A stretch of 64,000 nt of DNA. Origin: Larus michahellis. Taxonomy: Eukaryota > Chordata > Aves > Charadriiformes > Laridae. Below the pieces are notes generated by a model. That model was not told the DNA's origin. It ran no database searches and was given only the letters and a program-made list of their open reading frames with translations. The stretch is from assembly GCF_964199755.1 (NCBI RefSeq), contig NC_133910.1:13276711-13340710 (forward strand), given 5' to 3'. Position numbers and translations under genes: made by a program. This document shows, one piece after another, positions 59,200-64,000 of this stretch. Numbering within the stretch: position 1 is the stretch's first letter; every line of letters begins with the position of its first letter.

Positions 59200-59620
59200 G
59201 AAAATTGCCATGAGATACACTATTACAATTAATCATTAAAGACTTAAGAAAGAGTATACCCCATTACATAAAAGACTCCAGCGATGATCTTTATCCAACT
59301 TGTAAAATGGGCAGACTTGATGCGACTGCATAATTTTCCTCTCATCTGCACAAAATCATGAATGCAAGTCATACTTTGAGCCTGAAGTGAACACTGTGAG
59401 ACCAGCCTATAATTACCAAAACAGAAAAAAAGAACAGCATTTTCTAATGAATGACAAGCCACTAGGTGGAAATCTAATTTGGTCTAATTAAGCAGCCTTT
59501 GTGAGGATTTGTCTTTAGATGAAAAGAGGGAGCCAAAGAGATCTAAATGCAAATGAACTCTATCATTTTGGTTTTAAAGGGCCAGAGAGATATGAAAGTC
59601 CTTGCGTACACAATACTTTC
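59200..59620. promoter_or_regulatory. Candidate conserved non-coding element
   Basis: An AT-rich non-repetitive block with CAATTAATCATTAAAGAC, TATAATTACC, TCTAATTAAGCAGCC and the octamer ATGCAAAT (59547-59554). No coding potential. It resembles the other distal elements in texture; conservation was not testable. Confidence 0.35.
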
Positions 59621-62600
59621 ATTTGTCTTCGTGGCTGTATTCACTTTCTAGTTTTCTGTTGAAAAATTCTGTTTGCCTCAAAATTCCGAGACATTGAATA
59701 CTAGTCACTCTTTAATAAGAGAAGAGAATGTGCCGTTAGAGGGACAATTTTAGCAGTAGGGTACCACAGCTGTTAAAATTGCCTTTCTCTGTAACAGGGC
59801 TGCTTCTTTCTGCTGTTTGAAAGTGGTCTTGGGGAAAAAAAGAAGGTGCTCTTTGCTAGGGAGTCAGATTCAAGTCTGCCGCTTTCGGCGTGTGGCACCG
59901 TGTAACTCTTGGGTCTTTGGGGGCACCTGCTGGACCCTGAGCTCCTCCTCAGCGCCTCCGTGTCAGTATGAATTACTTGATAGCATTGATAAATCACCAC
60001 CTCCTTGCCCAGTTGTGCTATTTCTGCTGATTCTGCCGACAGTCTCAGCGCTGGGAGCAGGCAGCCCAGGTACAGCCCCAAAGGCTGAAACTCACTGAGG
60101 TTTTTGACTATAATTGAGATGGAAATATTGAAAACGATCTTCTCCTGCTCTATGAAATCTGCTCCTGACTTTAAGATAAATTTGTGTCTGTGTAAGGTTT
60201 CATGCCAGCGCTGAAGGTCAAAGAAGCGTATGCGTTTCTGTAGTGGGTGTCACAGCTTGTGAAGTTCACAGCAGCCCCCGCTTGCCTGCAAGCCCTGGAG
60301 AAGCAGCGTGGTCTGTAGTCATAAGACAAAGCTGCTGGCAGGAAGGATGGGTTATTCGGGCTAGATAAAGACGGGTGCAGTTTGCAGCTACTGCCAGACT
60401 GAGGTCTTACCAGTACCTGTTCTTTCTTGAGCTACAACCACTATTCGCCTCGAAGGGGGAGTGAGCCTAGGAGATTTGAGGACACGTAGGGACAATGGCA
60501 GAAAGGTTTGGTACAGCATGGGGTGATCCTGGAGCAGCTGAATGGAGAGACACTTCCCTGAGTCCTTGCTTTCCCTATAAGCAACCTCAGGGGAAAAAAG
60601 GAGGTGTGTATGAATAGGTCAGGGTGGGAAAATCAGTGGAATAATTCTGTCTTGAATGTGGCAACAGTTCTGGGAGCTTTGGGGAGAATGTGGGCAGAAT
60701 ACTTGGCCAAAAAAACCTATTTTAGCAACTTTGAATTTGACTCCCCAGAAGGATGTGGTGCTTCCAGAGAGTGGCTGGAAGGGGTATAGTGGGACTGTCA
60801 CTTTCCAGAGAATCACAGCCTTGGGGATACCTGCTGTGTTGCAAACCTTGAAGTCAAATTCTGTCTGGGAATGCTTTTGCTGTGTCTGTTGTGTTCAGCA
60901 GGAGCACTGAGGTTTAGCTGAGAGCAGGGTGTGGGTTATTTGAGGACTGAGAGAGAACATTCTTTAAATATTAAAGAACGGGACAACATCTTAAAAAAGA
61001 AAAAAAGTTTCTGTCCCCTTTCAGCAGTTATGACCTTTTCTCTGCGCTTCATCCTTAGGAATATCTGTTGTATAAACCTCCCCCATCTGCTACTTCAAGA
61101 AAAATCCCCTTATGTTCTCAAGGCCAGATGTTATCTCAGATTATGTCCAGCACAACTCAACTTAGTGAAGCTGCTGTTTATACCATGTAATTTGCTGCTG
61201 GCTCCTTCAACTCGATATAGGTAGCTTTAATTTTCTCCTTCTGCATTTCTTTGGGGCTATAGAAGATATTAGTCTAAATGCTGCCAGCATAGCATCCATA
61301 GAAGCCACAATGACATTAAAGGAGTTGAATGCAAGTGAGAATTCAACTGTGGGCCTTTCCAAGCAGACCGAGTATAGCCACAGTCCCAGTATAGCAAAAT
61401 ACTTCCCCAGTGGCACAGACCTCTCATTCTTAGGGCCAGATGCAATCCCTGGCTGCGAATGAGACACTGGCTGCCTTGAGAGCTCCCTGTTATTTCACAG
61501 CAGAATTTGCCTGAAGTCAATACACTTGTGGTACTTTTTAGAACAAAATATTCAAATATATCACTCTAACAGACAACTTGTTAAATTTGGGCAAACCCCT
61601 AGTTCAGGAATCTCTCAGCTTTCACTCAAGGAGAAACTCTAATCTTCGATCACAGATGCAGGAACTTACCAGCTTCAGTCACCTCATGTACAGAATAATC
61701 TCCATTTTCATTAGAGAATAGGTAAAAGTTTTTGCTGTTAAAAAAGGATGCTGTTTCTTTAATGTAATAAAACCTCAGCAGGACAGAACGTCTTTACTAG
61801 ACTATCCCCCACTATTCCCACAAGAAATCAAATATAATCCTATTTAAGAAGCTTTAAATAATTTTGAGCTTTCATATTGACTTATTAAAATGCAGCTTAA
61901 AAAACGCCTTCCTTGCAATCCCTTTACAAGGGTCAGGGATATAAAATTTGAAGAAATATGATTAGTAGATCAGTTAGAAAGATATATCCTGCAGCTTCCA
62001 ATTTTATTATTTAAAATGCCCTTTCAGAGGAAAAGGTGATTCTGTAAAATGTGGCACCGTCTCCCTGAAGGAATCCAGTCCCAGGGTTTCCAGTCCTACC
62101 TTCTCCGTTCAGCACCCAACACATCTGCTAGGTTTTTCTTAGACCCGAAGAGCCCTTGTAGCTGGGGTAGAAGAGCTGGTTTCTGTGTCCTCCTATTCTA
62201 GCAAAATAGAGACTTCTCAGGCTCTAAGCACAGAAGAAGCCAGTAGCACTTGTGGCTGTTTGGTGCTCGATGCACAAGACACAGTGATGGCAACAGGGAG
62301 GCAAATATGCCACCGAGGACAGACAGAGCCATGAGCATGGGTACAGTTTTGGCCCACAGAGCCTTTTACTGCCTGGAAACTTGGAGGGACAAAGAGCTCC
62401 TGTAACCTTTCAGATGTTGGTTGGAGTGGGATGAGACCCTTTTTCACTTTCTAAACACTGGGAATATAAAATTATAGGATGAAACAGGGATCCTGCTGTG
62501 CTGACTTGAACTCTCCGCAGGGTGAACTGCATCTTATCCAAGCAACAGCTACAGACTCCATTAGTGTGTCCTGAGGCATCCAGGCAGAAATCTCCTTCCA

Positions 62601-64000
62601 ACAGATTTCAGTCCAGTTGCCATGTTCAGTCCTATCAACCTGGGAAGAACTGGGATTGTAACCAAGAGCATTTTGGAGCACATTGCTAGAAAAATTAGCT
62701 GGAAGGTGCCACGCAGAGAAAATTGAGTCAGTTAGAGGTTGACCTGAGCTTCCTCTCTGCAGTTCTCCTGGGATTAGCAGGGTTGTATGGATGTAAATGA
62801 TGAGACAATTTGACCACCGCTCTTGAAGTATATTAAATACAATGAAGACCCAAATTGTGCTGTCAGTTAGACAGAACTCCCATTAAGCACAGAGGGTCTT
62901 GTGCTAATGCAAGAATCTTCCCAAATCATTTGCTCTGTCCTACAGCAAAATGTATTCAACATGCTGAAATTTAACTGCAAAACCTGGCGAGCAAAATCAC
63001 ACCCTGCCCATTACACTTAGAGCCAGTTACTGTGAAATCCTAATGTGTCAGACTTTCTCTGGGAAATAAGGTAACTAATAACTTTACCCCTGCCTAAGGC
63101 TGGACTTTGGTCAAGGCTGTCAAGGTTTCTATGATTTTCATGTGTTTTTGAAAAAATATCCATGATTTTGACACGTTGGGAGTTCTGTGTGCGAGCAGGC
63201 AGGGAGCTGTAATAGCTGCACTTCCCCGAGAGCTGCAGTGCTCAACCTTGGGCTCTCTGCAAGAGACGCCAAAGGGCCCTGAACCCACAAGTGCCTCTAT
63301 GTCTTCAGCTCCCCAGGAAGTCAATGGCAGTCAAATGTCATTGACTGCCGGCAGGATCTTGCCCAGAGTTTTCTCCTGTGGCAGAAAAAGCAGCAGTGAC
63401 ACTAAAGGTAAGACCAGCAAGCACTGGAGAGAGTCTGAGTTGCCCAAGGGGTTGTCGTGAGGTTTTTCCCTGCCCTGCTTTCCTAATTTTCTACATTTAT
63501 GACAATAATTTTGCAAATGGGCTGAAATAGCACTGGGAAGTAGCTGCCAGTGGTTAAAAACTATCGTTGCCTATGGGTTGATCTCATTAATGGTGCTAAA
63601 AACATGGCAAAAGTTATCTGTCTTACAAATTAATGCTCGTTATCTTTGCAAGATATATATATTTCTAAAATTCCCCATAATCCTACATCTGACTCCCTCA
63701 TTGCTTTCCCCACCAAATTTTCTCGATACAGTTTCAGCTCTGCTTTGTTCTATTGTTTTTCTCTCCAGTCCTATTTTTTTTTTTTTTTTGAAAGGCTGGA
63801 ACATATAAGGGGTCAGATACTGCTCAGGTGACGTACACAAGTGGCCCAATTGCTTTCAAAGGGGCTACTTTGTGAGGCAAGCAAGAGTTGGCTCCAAAAA
63901 GTCACTTCGTAATTGCATCATATTTGCTAAATCAGATGTTTTACGCGCTTAAGAATTCTCTATGTTCCCTTCGTGCTCAGCCATTACAAAAGGCTCCTGC

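Noticed and set aside
62472-62681. Minus-strand peptide containing LQNALGYNPSSSQ, loosely like the CFAP77 N-terminal region
   Set aside because: Resemblance covers a few residues, the flanks do not fit, and no splice site in the needed phase was seen.

Overview
The window is vertebrate nuclear DNA and almost certainly avian. Genes are split into short exons with GT/AG introns. There is a fragment matching the 3' end of the CR1 LINE typical of birds (about 44.54 kb), a few old MIR-like SINE remnants, short introns and a very GC-rich CpG island. No prokaryotic gene, operon, CRISPR array or intact virus was seen. The species cannot be named from the sequence alone.

The gene order DDX31 - BARHL1 - CFAP77 matches the block on human chromosome 9q34, read here in reverse. 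(1) 1-10.43 kb: the 3' end of DDX31 (+ strand), a nucleolar DEAD-box helicase gene. Only its terminal coding exon (10007-10154), 3' UTR and poly(A) signal are recognisable; the rest looks like intron. (2) 10.4-15.8 kb: the gap between the convergent ends of DDX31 and BARHL1, with two CpG-rich patches and some AT-rich candidate regulatory elements. (3) 15.8-23.1 kb: complete BARHL1 (- strand), a Bar-class homeobox gene of three coding exons (22364-21923, 18685-18463, 16882-16588; 960 nt, 319 residues). Reading frame and splice phases close exactly. It lies in a CpG island of roughly 9-10 kb (14.8-24.4 kb). (4) 24.5-38 kb: gene-poor DNA with a long ATT microsatellite, an orphan CpG island and several candidate conserved elements. 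(5) 38.1-64 kb: part of CFAP77 (- strand), a ciliary doublet-microtubule protein gene. Four internal coding exons with compatible phases were found; the first and last coding exons were not.

The three genes do not form one pathway. DDX31 is a housekeeping ribosome-assembly gene and CFAP77 is a motile-cilium gene. BARHL1 is a neural and inner-ear transcription factor whose regulatory DNA probably spreads into the gene desert and the CFAP77 introns. The most notable signals are therefore non-coding: a cluster of three close matches to the REST/NRSF RE1 silencer about 0.6-0.7 kb upstream of the BARHL1 start codon, partly in duplicated DNA; a dense cluster of TAAT/ATTA homeodomain cores in intron 2; a 23-bp-period minisatellite in intron 1; and distal AT-rich elements carrying POU octamers or perfect palindromes. 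I found no evidence for a new enzymatic or defence system. The new material, if any, is regulatory.
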